A model generated the notes under the pieces. It made no database searches. It saw only the letters and a program-made list of their open reading frames with translations, and was not told the origin of the DNA. Shown one piece after another: positions 22,097 through 32,965 of a DNA stretch of 39,397 nucleotides. Origin of the DNA: Candidatus Levybacteria bacterium RIFCSPHIGHO2_01_FULL_38_26. Its GTDB lineage: Bacteria > Patescibacteriota > Microgenomatia > Levybacterales > UBA12049. Positions within the stretch are counted from its first letter, which is position 1. Every line of letters starts with the position of its first letter. The position numbers were made by a program, and so were the translations under genes. Location of the stretch: contig MFNO01000036.1 of assembly GCA_001782075.1 (NCBI GenBank), positions 1 through 39,397 of the forward strand. The letters are read 5' to 3'.

Positions 22097-23392
22097 ATGA
22101 CTATAACATTTATCGGCCACGGGTATGTGGGGCTTGTTTCGGCAGCGATTTTTGCTGATCTTGGTAATAAGGTTTGGGTAATAGGTCATACATATGAAAA
22201 GATCGAAAATCTCAAGAAAGGAATAATTCCTATTTACGAACCAAGACTTGAGGAGCTGGTCAAAAGGAACCTCCAGGCAAAACGTCTTCTCTTTACTCTT
22301 GAGTATAAAAAGGCAATCCCTCAGTCAAGCATTGTTTTTATTGCTGTTGGTACTCCTCCAAAAGCAACTGGAGAAGCGGATCTTTCAGTTGTTTTTGAAG
22401 TTGCGGGAAAAGTCGGACAAAATCTTGGGAACAAATACACTGTGGTCGCGACAAAAAGCACGGTTCCTGTAGGTACCAACAAAAAAGTAAAAGAGATCGT
22501 CTCTTCCAAAAAACCAAAAAAGGCAAAATTTGACATAGCCTCGGTTCCAGAATTTTTGCGAGAGGGACAGGCGATTTCCGATACCCTGACGCCAGACAGA
22601 ATTGTAATTGGCACAGAATCAAAAGAAGCAAGGGATTTAATGGTTCGTCTGCATAAACCTCTTGATGGTCAGATTGTGTCTACAGATGTAAACACCTCGG
22701 AGATGATAAAGTACGTTTCAAACGCATTTCTTGCGACTAAGATTTCTTTCGCCAACGCGATTGCCAAACTTTCAGAAATCACAGGAGCTGATGGCACGAG
22801 GGTGCTTGAGGCAGTGGGATTGGACAAAAGGATTGGAAAAGAGTTTCTTAATGCAGGCGCCGGTTATGGCGGAAGCTGTTTCCCAAAAGACGTAAAAGCT
22901 TTGATCGCAATAGCAAGGGAATACAAGTATGACTTTGACATTCTTAAAGCCGTTGAACAGATAAATTACGACACAATGATGGATATTGCCCAAAAAGCAA
23001 AATCGCTTTTGGGAAATAAAATTACCGGGAAAACGATTGGGGTTCTTGGACTGGCATTCAAACCAAATACAGACGACATGAGAGACGCGCCTTCAATAGT
23101 TGTGATAAACAAACTTCAAGAGGAGGGCGCTAGAATAAAAGCATACGATCCAGTTGCCATGAGAAACGCTAAAAAAATTCTAAAAAATGTAGAGTTTGAC
23201 AGCGATGCATATGGTGCGGCTAAAGACAGCGATATTTTAATCATCTTAACAGAGTGGAATGAATTTAAAGAACTTGATTTGCAGAAGCTAAAAAAACTGA
23301 TGAAAAAGCCGGCTATTATTGATGGAAGAAACATCTATGACCCAACAATTCTAAAGAAAATGGGATTTGCATACAAAGGAGTCGGCAGATGA
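22097..23392 (+). CDS. ugd: UDP-glucose 6-dehydrogenase family
   Basis: 431 residues of the UDP-glucose/GDP-mannose dehydrogenase family. The N-terminal Rossmann domain starts ITFIGHGYVGL (3-13), followed by PIYEPRLEEL, VGTPP, STVPVGT and the catalytic nucleophile C261 in GYGGSCFPKD, then LAFKPNTDDMRDAPS in the C-terminal domain. It oxidises UDP-glucose to UDP-glucuronate using two NAD+. The end of the second beta strand reads VIGHTYEKI where the family usually has an acidic residue (VDID-like) that holds the NAD ribose. The cofactor preference may therefore differ. The next gene overlaps by 4 bp. Confidence 0.9.
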   Translation: MTITFIGHGYVGLVSAAIFADLGNKVWVIGHTYEKIENLKKGIIPIYEPRLEELVKRNLQAKRLLFTLEYKKAIPQSSIVFIAVGTPPKATGEADLSVVFEVAGKVGQNLGNKYTVVATKSTVPVGTNKKVKEIVSSKKPKKAKFDIASVPEFLREGQAISDTLTPDRIVIGTESKEARDLMVRLHKPLDGQIVSTDVNTSEMIKYVSNAFLATKISFANAIAKLSEITGADGTRVLEAVGLDKRIGKEFLNAGAGYGGSCFPKDVKALIAIAREYKYDFDILKAVEQINYDTMMDIAQKAKSLLGNKITGKTIGVLGLAFKPNTDDMRDAPSIVVINKLQEEGARIKAYDPVAMRNAKKILKNVEFDSDAYGAAKDSDILIILTEWNEFKELDLQKLKKLMKKPAIIDGRNIYDPTILKKMGFAYKGVGR

Positions 23393-24348
23393 AGCGAGTT
23401 CTTATTACGGGTGTTACAGGGTTTGCGGGAAGTCATCTTGCTGAATTTTTAATTTCAAAAAATGAATATGATGTTAGCGGTACATATTTATATCAAGACA
23501 GTATTGCAATATTAGGTGAGACAAAAGACAAGATACGACTTGTTAAAAGTGATCTTACTAAAGAAGATGAAGTTAACGATCTTTTAAAATCAGTGAAGCC
23601 TGATTATATTTTTCACTTGGCGGCTTTGGCTTCGCCCGCGGCAAGTTTCAAAAATCCTTTAGAGACGATTGAAAACAATATTGCTGCACAGATAAATTTA
23701 TTTTCCAAAGTGTTGTCAAATAAGTTGCTTGACGCGCGAATTCTGGTAATTTCCTCAGCCGAAGTGTATGGCTTGGTAAGCAAAAAAAGTTTACCTATGG
23801 ATGAGGACACAGAGCTGATGCCATCCTCGCCTTATGCCGTGTCCAAGCTTTCGCAGGATTTTTTGGGACTTCAATATTATCTTTCATATAATCTAAAGGT
23901 GGTTAGAGTAAGGCCATTTAACCATATAGGCCCAAGACAGTCTTCTAATTTTGTCGTCGCGGATTTTGCCCGCAAAATAGCGGAGATAGAAAAAAAAATT
24001 GTTAAGCCGGTTATTCATGTTGGAAATCTGACTGCCAAAAGGGATTTTACAGATGTTAGGGATGTGGTAAGGGCGTATGTTTTGGCAATTGAGAAAGGAA
24101 AACTTGGTGAAGCGTACAATATCGGTTCTGAAAAATCTTACAAAATTTCTGATATTCTAGATAAGCTTCTTGGTATGTCAAGCGTGAAAATTGAAATCAG
24201 TACCGACAAGGAGAAATTTCGACCAGTAGACATACCGGAGCTTTTATGCGACGCAAGTAAGTTTAAGAAACTTACAAATTGGAAACCCAAAATTCCAATA
24301 GAAGTTACTTTGAAAGATACTCTGGATTATTGGAGAAAGATTGTTTAG
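23389..24348 (+). CDS. rmd: GDP-4-keto-6-deoxy-D-mannose reductase-like SDR
   Basis: 319 residues. TGVTGFAGSHL (7-17), FHLAALASPAAS, ISSAEVYG, the catalytic YAVSK and, most tellingly, RPFNHIGPRQ with the following KRDFTDVRDVVRAY, which are typical of Rmd and related GDP-sugar reductases. It would reduce the Gmd product to GDP-D-rhamnose. gmd lies directly downstream, which supports the assignment over a generic epimerase. It overlaps ugd by 4 bp and is 24 bp from gmd. Confidence 0.82.
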   Translation: MKRVLITGVTGFAGSHLAEFLISKNEYDVSGTYLYQDSIAILGETKDKIRLVKSDLTKEDEVNDLLKSVKPDYIFHLAALASPAASFKNPLETIENNIAAQINLFSKVLSNKLLDARILVISSAEVYGLVSKKSLPMDEDTELMPSSPYAVSKLSQDFLGLQYYLSYNLKVVRVRPFNHIGPRQSSNFVVADFARKIAEIEKKIVKPVIHVGNLTAKRDFTDVRDVVRAYVLAIEKGKLGEAYNIGSEKSYKISDILDKLLGMSSVKIEISTDKEKFRPVDIPELLCDASKFKKLTNWKPKIPIEVTLKDTLDYWRKIV

Positions 24349-24360
24349 AATGAATAGTAA

Positions 24361-26501
<2,141 letters not shown>

Positions 26502-28029
26502 ACCGTAAATTTTCAATCGGTACGGTAGCTGTTCTTCTCATTTTACTTAGCGCCGCGTTTTTAAGACTTTATAGAATCCAGGATTACATGACGTTTTTGG
26601 GAGACGAAGGGCGGGATGTTTTGGTAGTCTACAACATGTTGCATGGTGATTTGACTCTGCTTGGCCCTGCAGCTTCGGTCGGGGGATTCTTCTTGGGTCC
26701 TATTTATTACTATTTTATGGCGCCGTTTCTTTTGTTGTTTAACTTCAATCCTGTTGGTCCAGCGGTAATGGTAGCACTTTTTGGAATTGCTACAGTCTGG
26801 CTTGTTTATAGGGTGGGAAGCGAGTTTTTCGGTTCTAGGGCAGGCTTGATCGCCGCGGCTATTTATGGTATTTCACCGCTTGTTATTGCTTACTCACGAT
26901 CTTCCTGGAATCCGAATCCTATGCCGTTTTTCTCGCTTCTTTTTCTCTATATTCTTTACAAAGCGGTAAATAGAAATAAAATAATTTTGTTTGCTTTTTG
27001 CGGCATTTTGCTTGGAATCTTAATGCAGCTCCATTATTTGGCTACTTTTTTGGGAGTTATAGCTGGGGTATATATTTTGATTTCAAGAATATATGCGGGG
27101 AGAGCCTGGAGAACCTTGAAGGATTATTTTTTTGTATTCTTGGGTTTTGTTGTCGGCTGGTTGCCTTTTTTACTGTTTGAAATCCGCCATGGATTTCAAA
27201 ATTTTCAAAGCATAATAAATTTTATTTTCCAATCAGGAGACACGGGTGCCAGCGCTCGTTTTTTTGAAACAATTTATGATGTCTTTTTCCGACTGTTTGG
27301 AAGACTTGTTACAAATTTTCCGCCTCCGGAGCAAGTGGCACTCGGGGCGCATCCCAATATGGCTGCCTGGTACTACGCAACGCTTATTTTAGGCATCGCG
27401 AGTGTTTCTATTTTTTTACTTAAGTTCTATAAAAATTTCAGAGAAAGAAATTCTGAAGTTAGTAAGTATGTTTTAATATTAACATGGTTGGTTTTGGGAA
27501 TAGGGCTATTTGGTTTTTACAACAAGCCTATTTACGATTATTATTTTGGATTCATGTTTCCCCTGCCTTTTTTACTCGTTGGTTTATTTATCTCAAGCAT
27601 GTTGACCAAAAAAATTGGGAAGTTTTTGAGCATTGGAGTTTTGGCGATTCTTTTGTGGGTTAATTTTCAAGGCATTCCCTTTAGGTATACGCCAAACAGA
27701 CAGCTTGCCCAGGTTGAAGAAATTTCCAGATTTGTGGTTGACAAAACGGATGGTAAGCCTTTTAATTTTGCTCTTATTACAGGAAGTAATTCTGACCACG
27801 CATACCGGTATTTCTTCACGGTATGGGACAGGCATCCACTGACAATCGAAAATCCTCAAAAAGATCCACAGCGCAAGACTGTGACAGATCAGCTGATGGT
27901 TGTTTGCGAAACCAATCCTTGTGCCCCATTGGGCAATTCGCTTTGGGAAATTGCCGGGTTTGGCAGAGCGGAAATAGCTGGCGAATGGAATGTGTCAGTA
28001 GTGAAGGTTTATAAGCTGATTCATTACAA

Positions 28030-28785
28030 ATGAAAATAAAATTTGTGACTCTGAATATCTGGGAGGGGGGAAGGCTCATAGACAACATTGTTTCTTTTAT
28101 AAAGAAGGAAAATCCTGATATTATCGCCATGCAGGAAGTTTATGATGGCAAAGATCCCAGTTTTGATAAAAATTTTAGATCAGTAGAGGAATTTGGGAAA
28201 AATCTTGATTACCCATACTATTTTTTTGCCGCGGCTTTACTGGATACCAGATCGATTGGAGATATAGAGAAGGGCAATGCTATTTTTTCGAAATTTCCTA
28301 TTGTAGAGAAGGATGTTGCTTTTTTTGACATACCTTATGGTAAATTTAATGAAGAGAAGGCAACCAGCTGGGAATTTGAACCCAGGAACATGATTCACGC
28401 AGGAGTAAACGTAAAAAGGAGCATGATTGATGTTTTTAATGTTCATGGGATCTGGGGCGAAAACGGGAGAGACAATAAGAGGCGTTTGAAAATGGGAAAT
28501 ATTATTGTTGAAAAAGTAAAAAATAAGGAAAATGTAATTCTTGCTGGCGATTTTAATATTCTGCCCAACACGGAAACGATTCAAAACATAGAAAAGTATT
28601 TAGCAAATGTTTTCAAGAACGATCTGACGTCGTCTTTTAACATGAAGCATAAAGATAAAGCTGGGTACGCGACTTCGGTGGTTGATATGATTTTTGTAAG
28701 CCATAATATAAAAGTTTTGGATTATTATTGTCCAAGGGTAGATTTGTCAGATCATTTGCCTCTTGTATGCATTTTGGACATATAA
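28030..28785 (+). CDS. Endonuclease/exonuclease/phosphatase (EEP) family hydrolase
   Basis: 251 residues with the EEP metal site spread along the chain: TLNIWEGG (Asn, about 7-14), IAMQEV (Glu), NVHGIW (His), LAGDFNILPNT (Asp/Asn, about 173-183), VDMIFVS and the final SDHLPLV (Asp-His, about 239-245). There is no signal peptide. Family members hydrolyse phosphodiesters in DNA, lipids or sugar phosphates; the substrate is not indicated. ATGA overlap with the GT39 gene makes it the last gene of the glycosylation operon, followed by a strong terminator. Confidence 0.85.
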   Translation: MKIKFVTLNIWEGGRLIDNIVSFIKKENPDIIAMQEVYDGKDPSFDKNFRSVEEFGKNLDYPYYFFAAALLDTRSIGDIEKGNAIFSKFPIVEKDVAFFDIPYGKFNEEKATSWEFEPRNMIHAGVNVKRSMIDVFNVHGIWGENGRDNKRRLKMGNIIVEKVKNKENVILAGDFNILPNTETIQNIEKYLANVFKNDLTSSFNMKHKDKAGYATSVVDMIFVSHNIKVLDYYCPRVDLSDHLPLVCILDI

Positions 28786-28788
28786 ATA

Positions 28789-28818
28789 AAAACCCCTGAC
28801 TTTAAAAGCAGGGGTTTT
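28789..28818. terminator. Bidirectional intrinsic terminator
   Basis: Arms AAAACCCCTG (28789-28798) and CAGGGGTTTT (28809-28818) make a perfect 10-bp stem. On the plus strand the stem ends in TTTTATT. On the minus strand it is followed by TTTTTATTTA. It serves both the EEP gene and the convergent DUF5679 gene. Confidence 0.88.
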
Positions 28819-28845
28819 ATTGGAAGCTTCCAAGTGTGGCTTAAA

Positions 28846-28989
28846 TTAAGCCTTTCCAATTTTGTACATTCCCGTACCACAGACTGGACATTTACCTTTC
28901 ATTGCTGGCTTGCCATTTTTCATGGTGACTGCTACAGCATTTGGATCTTCCCTTTTTGCTCGACATTTAACACAATACATCGATGCCAT
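28846..28989 (-). CDS. DUF5679 zinc-ribbon protein, 47 aa
   Basis: A complete 47-residue ORF with two CxxC knuckles (YCVKCR at residues 5-10 and KCPVCG at 33-38) separated by a short beta segment ending KNGKPAMKG. This is the DUF5679 arrangement, a tiny zinc ribbon common in CPR bacteria and archaea, of unknown role. The start is well supported: a purine-rich GAAGGGGGG Shine-Dalgarno-like run lies 8-10 nt upstream. It ends before the shared terminator. Confidence 0.88.
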   Translation of the reverse strand: MASMYCVKCRAKREDPNAVAVTMKNGKPAMKGKCPVCGTGMYKIGKA

Positions 28990-29007
28990 ATTTTTCACCC
29001 CCCTTCA

Positions 29008-29041
29008 CCCTCCGTAGTTTTAAGCGAAGGAGGGCTTCGCT
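29008..29041. repeat. Intergenic palindromic repeat cluster
   Basis: CCCTCC (29008-29013) pairs with GGAGGG (29029-29034) around a loop. An overlapping second hairpin AGCGAAG / CTTCGCT (29023-29029, 29035-29041) competes with it. The CCTCCGTAG...GCGAAGGAGG pattern resembles a dispersed intergenic palindrome seen in many bacteria. Confidence 0.5.
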
Positions 29042-29103
29042 CCTAAATGTATTTTTGAGCCTTATTTAGGATCGGGCTTCGGGAGCAAGGCCCCCTTCAT
29101 ATT

Positions 29104-29391
29104 TTAATAACTAATCCCCGGTATTGATACAATATTGTTTTTTAAAATTAAAAAGAGAATAATTTGTATGGCGATTATGGATGCTGTTAAGATCGAGGTT
29201 TTTTTAATATCGAATAGAACAAAAGTAGACTGGTTTTGATCAAATCTTACTTGGTTTTGAAGGGTAGCGATTGAGGAAGAATTTTTATTTTCAGGCACAA
29301 AGGAATGAGTATTTACGCTTTCAAGACTATAAACCTTGCGTCTAAGATCAGATACAATTTTCTCTTTATAAGTCTTTCGTTTCCTTCCCAT
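29104..29391 (-). CDS. Small basic single-pass membrane protein, unknown function
   Basis: 95 residues. The basic N-terminus (GRKRKTYKEKIVSDLRRK) is followed by a Ser/Asn-rich middle and one C-terminal membrane helix (about 66-85, TASIIAIQIILFLIL), giving a tail-anchored layout with the basic part in the cytosol. No named family is recognised, although similar short MGRK-type proteins seem common in these genomes. The ATG at 29391 is chosen. A GTG at 29400 coincides with the predicted transcript start and would add three residues. Confidence 0.65.
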   Translation of the reverse strand: MGRKRKTYKEKIVSDLRRKVYSLESVNTHSFVPENKNSSSIATLQNQVRFDQNQSTFVLFDIKKTSILTASIIAIQIILFLILKNNIVSIPGISY

Positions 29392-29406
29392 CGTATACAC
29401 TTGCCT

Positions 29407-29446
29407 AGACTACACTATTGACTTCACGCTGTCAAGAGGCTAATAT
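29407..29446. promoter_or_regulatory. Interleaved divergent promoters
   Basis: Plus: TTGACT (29418-29423), 17 nt, TAATAT (29441-29446). Minus: TTGACA (29435-29430), 17 nt, TAGTCT (29412-29407). Each -35 sits in the spacer of the other promoter, so RNA polymerase can occupy only one at a time. They serve the DUF4446 operon and the small membrane protein. Confidence 0.6.
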
Positions 29447-29456
29447 ATGAATATCT

Positions 29457-29924
29457 ATGTTGTCCAATTTTGTCGTCTTGGCAAACGTTGTTATAGCTAT
29501 TTGGCTTGTGACTCTTACATTATTTTTCTGGAAAACACTGTCGCGTTATAATAAAATGGCGGATGGTGGAGCCGACAAAGGCTTTAAGTCTATGGCGGAT
29601 AGTCTCATAAAAGACGTAGCATCATCTAAAAAAGACATAGATCAGCTGAAGACGTACTCTGAAAAGCTCCATAAAGAAGGTCAGCTCCATATTCAAAAAG
29701 TTGGGCTTTTGCGTTTTAATCCATTTAAAGATACAGGCGGAGATCAAAGTTTTATACTCTCTCTAAGTGACGCTAATGATACAGGAGTAATTATATCAGG
29801 TCTATACTCGAGGTCCGGTACCAGATGGTATACAAAAAGAATTGTAAACGGCAAAGGAGTAGAGCATGAGTTGTCCGAGGAGGAAAAAAAAGTTCTAAAA
29901 GAAACGCGTTTAAAATATGAGTAG
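29457..29924 (+). CDS. DUF4446 family membrane protein
   Basis: 155 residues. One N-terminal membrane helix (about 5-27) is followed by a short helical stretch and the DUF4446 core QKVGLLRFNPFKDTGGDQSF (about 81-100), SLSDANDTGVIISGLYSR and EHELSEEE. Function unknown. The ATG is about 4 nt from the predicted transcript start. The next gene overlaps its stop by 8 bp. Confidence 0.85.
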   Translation: MLSNFVVLANVVIAIWLVTLTLFFWKTLSRYNKMADGGADKGFKSMADSLIKDVASSKKDIDQLKTYSEKLHKEGQLHIQKVGLLRFNPFKDTGGDQSFILSLSDANDTGVIISGLYSRSGTRWYTKRIVNGKGVEHELSEEEKKVLKETRLKYE

Positions 29925-31080
29925 AGAAAAGATCATAAGTGTTTTGTTGGTAGTTTTTGTTTATATTGTTGCAACAGGCGCGTCATACATGCTTTTTTCA
30001 CAAAAGGGCTTTACTCAAGGCATGGAAGATCCGCAGACTCAAAACGGCGATGAAGACGCGTTGGCTTTTGATGATAACCTGCCCAAAACAGAACCCTGTC
30101 CTTTAAACGGAGAGAAATATTCCAAAAAGCAGAGGGAATGGTGGGAGAAACATAGACCTTTGGGGGTTATGATCGAAAACCACACGGAATCTCGTCCTCA
30201 GTCCGGGTTGTCTGCGGCAGACGTTGTTTATGAAGCAGTAGCAGAGGGGGGAATTACGAGGTTTTTGGCAATATTTTATTGCAATGACGCTGGGGTCATA
30301 GGTCCTGTTAGAAGCGCAAGAACTTACTTTCTTGATTGGGTTTCTGAATATGGAGATTATCCGCTTTACGCGCACGTTGGCGGTGCGAATACTCCAGGGC
30401 CGGCAAACGCGCTTGGGCAGATAGGAGATTATGGTTGGAATCTATACAATGATTTAAGCCAATTTAACCTTTCCTATCCGACATTCAAAAGAGTTGAGAG
30501 ACCAAACGGCAGGGATGTCGCCACAGAACACACTATGTTTTCGGAAACTTCAGAACTTTGGAAGGTGGCAGAAGTTAGAGAATTGACCAATGTTGACAAG
30601 GATGGCAATTCATGGGATGAGGATTTTGTGGCATATTCATTTAAAGACGACGCAAAGGAATCAGAAAGACCTGCAGCGCAGACAGTTCGTCTTGAACCGT
30701 GGGAAGATTATACGGAGTACGCAGTTGACTGGGTTTATGATAAAACCCTCAATGCATACAAAAGAGACAATGGCGGCAAACCTCATTTGGATAAAAACAC
30801 CGAAAAGCAGTTAACCGCCAGAAATGTCGTGGTTTTATTTATGCGGGAGGGGAGAGCCAATGATGGATACGAAAACAATATTCATCTTTTGTATCGGACA
30901 AAAGGCACTGGTGAAGCCTTGATATTTATGGACGGGAAAGAAATTGAAGGCACCTGGAGCAAGGACAGCAGAACAGATAGAACTCTAATATTTGACGAAA
31001 GCGGTTCGCCAATTGAATTTAACAGAGGAAATATTTGGTTTGAAATACTGCCCGAGTTTGGAGTAGTAAATGTTAGCTGA
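29917..31080 (+). CDS. DUF3048 (YerB-like) secreted/membrane-anchored protein
   Basis: 387 residues. One N-terminal membrane segment (about 6-26) anchors a large external part. The DUF3048 N domain is clear: RPLGVMIENHTESRPQSGLS, DVVYEAVAEGGITRFLAIFY and GPVRSARTYFLDW (about 80-140). The C-terminal half (NVVVLFMREG, RTDRTLIFDESG and WFEILP) is the second DUF3048 domain. Bacillus YerB is an outer-surface lipoprotein; no Cys lipobox is seen here. Function unknown. Overlaps the regulator gene by 11 bp. Confidence 0.88.
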   Translation: MSREKIISVLLVVFVYIVATGASYMLFSQKGFTQGMEDPQTQNGDEDALAFDDNLPKTEPCPLNGEKYSKKQREWWEKHRPLGVMIENHTESRPQSGLSAADVVYEAVAEGGITRFLAIFYCNDAGVIGPVRSARTYFLDWVSEYGDYPLYAHVGGANTPGPANALGQIGDYGWNLYNDLSQFNLSYPTFKRVERPNGRDVATEHTMFSETSELWKVAEVRELTNVDKDGNSWDEDFVAYSFKDDAKESERPAAQTVRLEPWEDYTEYAVDWVYDKTLNAYKRDNGGKPHLDKNTEKQLTARNVVVLFMREGRANDGYENNIHLLYRTKGTGEALIFMDGKEIEGTWSKDSRTDRTLIFDESGSPIEFNRGNIWFEILPEFGVVNVS

Positions 31081-31645
31081 TCTAATTACGTCAAAATCAA
31101 GGGTAAAGTTGCTTAAAGTTTTTCTTGCGTCTCCTTCTGATATGTATCACGTCAGAGAACTTGTAAGGCGTACGGGAGATGAGATAAACGCTGTAAGACG
31201 AGAGTTGCTGTTTTTGGAAAAACGCTCTTTATTGACAAAAGAGCCTCGCGCAAATAGAGTTTATTACCAACTCAACAAAAATTATACTTTTTACTTTGAT
31301 CTTTTGAGGTTGGGGGTCAAGATACTTGGATTGGGAGAGGAAATACTCAAAAACAGGGCTAAAATCGGCAAAATAAAATACGCGATGTTTTCAGGCAGAT
31401 TCTCCAGAAGGCTTCCCAAAGATCCTGAGGAGGTTGATTTTTTGATCGTTGGAACAATTGTGCTGCCTGAGCTTGCGGCTCTGATACGAGAAGAAGAAAA
31501 ACGATTAAATACAGAGATTAATTATACTGTAATGTCGGAAGAAGAATTTTTGTTTAGAAAGAAAAAAAGAGATCCTTTCATTCTTTCCATTCTTTCAGGA
31601 TCTCGGGTAATGCTTTTAGGAGATGAGGAAAGCATGCTTTCATGA
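31070..31645 (+). CDS. Winged-helix regulator with a nucleotidyltransferase-like domain
   Basis: 191 residues. The N-terminal part (about 1-75) is an ArsR-like winged helix: LLKVFLASPSDMYHVRELVRRTGDEINAVRREL read as helix-turn-helix, then wing residues NRVYYQLN. The C-terminal part (about 100-175) resembles MNT/pol-beta nucleotidyltransferases in layout (MFSGRFSRR, then VDFLIVG). The usual Gly-Ser start is altered to S-G-R, and only one acidic residue of the DxD site is evident, so catalysis is doubtful. It may sense a ligand or act with a partner. It overlaps both DUF3048 and secD. Confidence 0.75.
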   Translation: MLADLITSKSRVKLLKVFLASPSDMYHVRELVRRTGDEINAVRRELLFLEKRSLLTKEPRANRVYYQLNKNYTFYFDLLRLGVKILGLGEEILKNRAKIGKIKYAMFSGRFSRRLPKDPEEVDFLIVGTIVLPELAALIREEEKRLNTEINYTVMSEEEFLFRKKKRDPFILSILSGSRVMLLGDEESMLS

Positions 31646-32961
31646 GAAGTCCACGGTTTGTCCTTTTTTTCATAATAATCATAACATTCATTTCGGTTGT
31701 TATCGATCTTCCAAGAATAGGCAATTTTGATCCTCAAAGAATTCTGCGGCCTTTCATTGGACCAAATGATCTTTCATACCGTTTGGGTTTGGATTTGGAA
31801 GGCGGAACAAGCATTACATTTAAGGCAGATATGAAGGATATTGCCCAAGACAAAAGAGACGGGGCAATAGATGCGGCAAAAATTATTATAGAAAGAAGAA
31901 TTAACCTTTTTGGAGTTTCCGAGCCCGTTATTCAGACAGCAAAAAGTCAGGATGATTATAGAATTATCGTTGAGCTTCCGGGAATTACAGATTTAAGTTC
32001 GGCAATTGGGCTTATCGGTACCACTGCAAAACTTGAGTTTTGGGAAGAGGAAGCCAGTGAGTCCGGCAAGACCGCCTCGCCATCCGCGTATCCATTGGGT
32101 ATACTTGAAGTTTTAGGCCCAAATGCCAGAGAGACAGACCTAGGAGGCGCAGATTTGCAGGAATCAAGTGTGACATTCGATCCAAATACAGGCAAGCCTC
32201 AGGTGCAATTAATTTTTACTCAAGAAGGAGGGAGTAAATTTGCCCAGATCTCAACAAGAAATGTGGGTAAACTTGTTGCTATTGTTTTAGATAATCAAAT
32301 TATCGAAGCGGCAGAAGTGCAAACGCCAATATTGGACGGCAACGCGGTAATTAGCGGAAACTTCACTTCTGACTCCGCGAATAGACTCAGTATTCAGCTT
32401 AACGCTGGGGCTTTGCCTGTGCCGCTTTCGGTTTTGGAACAGCATGTTGTGGGTCCAACGCTTGGAAAAATCTCTCTTGCCCAGAGTCTTTTCGCTGGAA
32501 TTTTGGGATTTATTGTTATTGTGATTTTTATGATTGTTTTGTATAAAGGGCTTGGTATTATAGCTAGTCTTGCATTGGTAATTTATGTTTTAATAACCCT
32601 GGCAATTTTTAAACTCAGTTCTTTGACCCCGTATGGTATTACACTTACGCTTTCAGGGATAGCGGGATTTGTTTTGTCTGTTGGCATGGCTGTTGACGCA
32701 AATATTTTGATCTTTGAACGAATGAAAGAAGAAAAACGCTTGGGCAAAAGAAGTGAAGTGGTGCTTGAGCTTGGATTTTTGCGAGCATGGACGTCAATAA
32801 GGGATTCAAATATAGCAACCTTAATAACCTGCTTTATTCTTTATCAGTTCGGCACTGGAATCGTACGGGGATTTGCTCTTGTTCTGGCAATTGGAGTATT
32901 GATTTCGATGTTTTCAGCGATCGTGGTGACAAGAACGCTTTTAAGATTGGTTTATAAATAG
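31642..32961 (+). CDS. secD: Protein translocase subunit SecD
   Basis: 439 residues. The first membrane helix (about 7-23) is followed by YRLGLDLEGGTSITFKAD (the P1 start), RRINLFGVSEPVIQ and LPGI. The C-terminal block has five further helices with FVLSVGMAVDANILIFERMKEE, the family signature. SecD and SecF use the proton-motive force to help preproteins leave the SecY channel. It is shorter than E. coli SecD (615) because the P1 head region is reduced. Overlaps the regulator by 4 bp, with secF following after 4 bp. Confidence 0.93.
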   Translation: MRSPRFVLFFIIIITFISVVIDLPRIGNFDPQRILRPFIGPNDLSYRLGLDLEGGTSITFKADMKDIAQDKRDGAIDAAKIIIERRINLFGVSEPVIQTAKSQDDYRIIVELPGITDLSSAIGLIGTTAKLEFWEEEASESGKTASPSAYPLGILEVLGPNARETDLGGADLQESSVTFDPNTGKPQVQLIFTQEGGSKFAQISTRNVGKLVAIVLDNQIIEAAEVQTPILDGNAVISGNFTSDSANRLSIQLNAGALPVPLSVLEQHVVGPTLGKISLAQSLFAGILGFIVIVIFMIVLYKGLGIIASLALVIYVLITLAIFKLSSLTPYGITLTLSGIAGFVLSVGMAVDANILIFERMKEEKRLGKRSEVVLELGFLRAWTSIRDSNIATLITCFILYQFGTGIVRGFALVLAIGVLISMFSAIVVTRTLLRLVYK

Positions 32962-32965
32962 GATT

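Noticed and set aside
22321-22631. Two overlapping 97-codon minus-strand ORFs opposite ugd
   Set aside because: Both are shadows; ugd is complete and conserved here.
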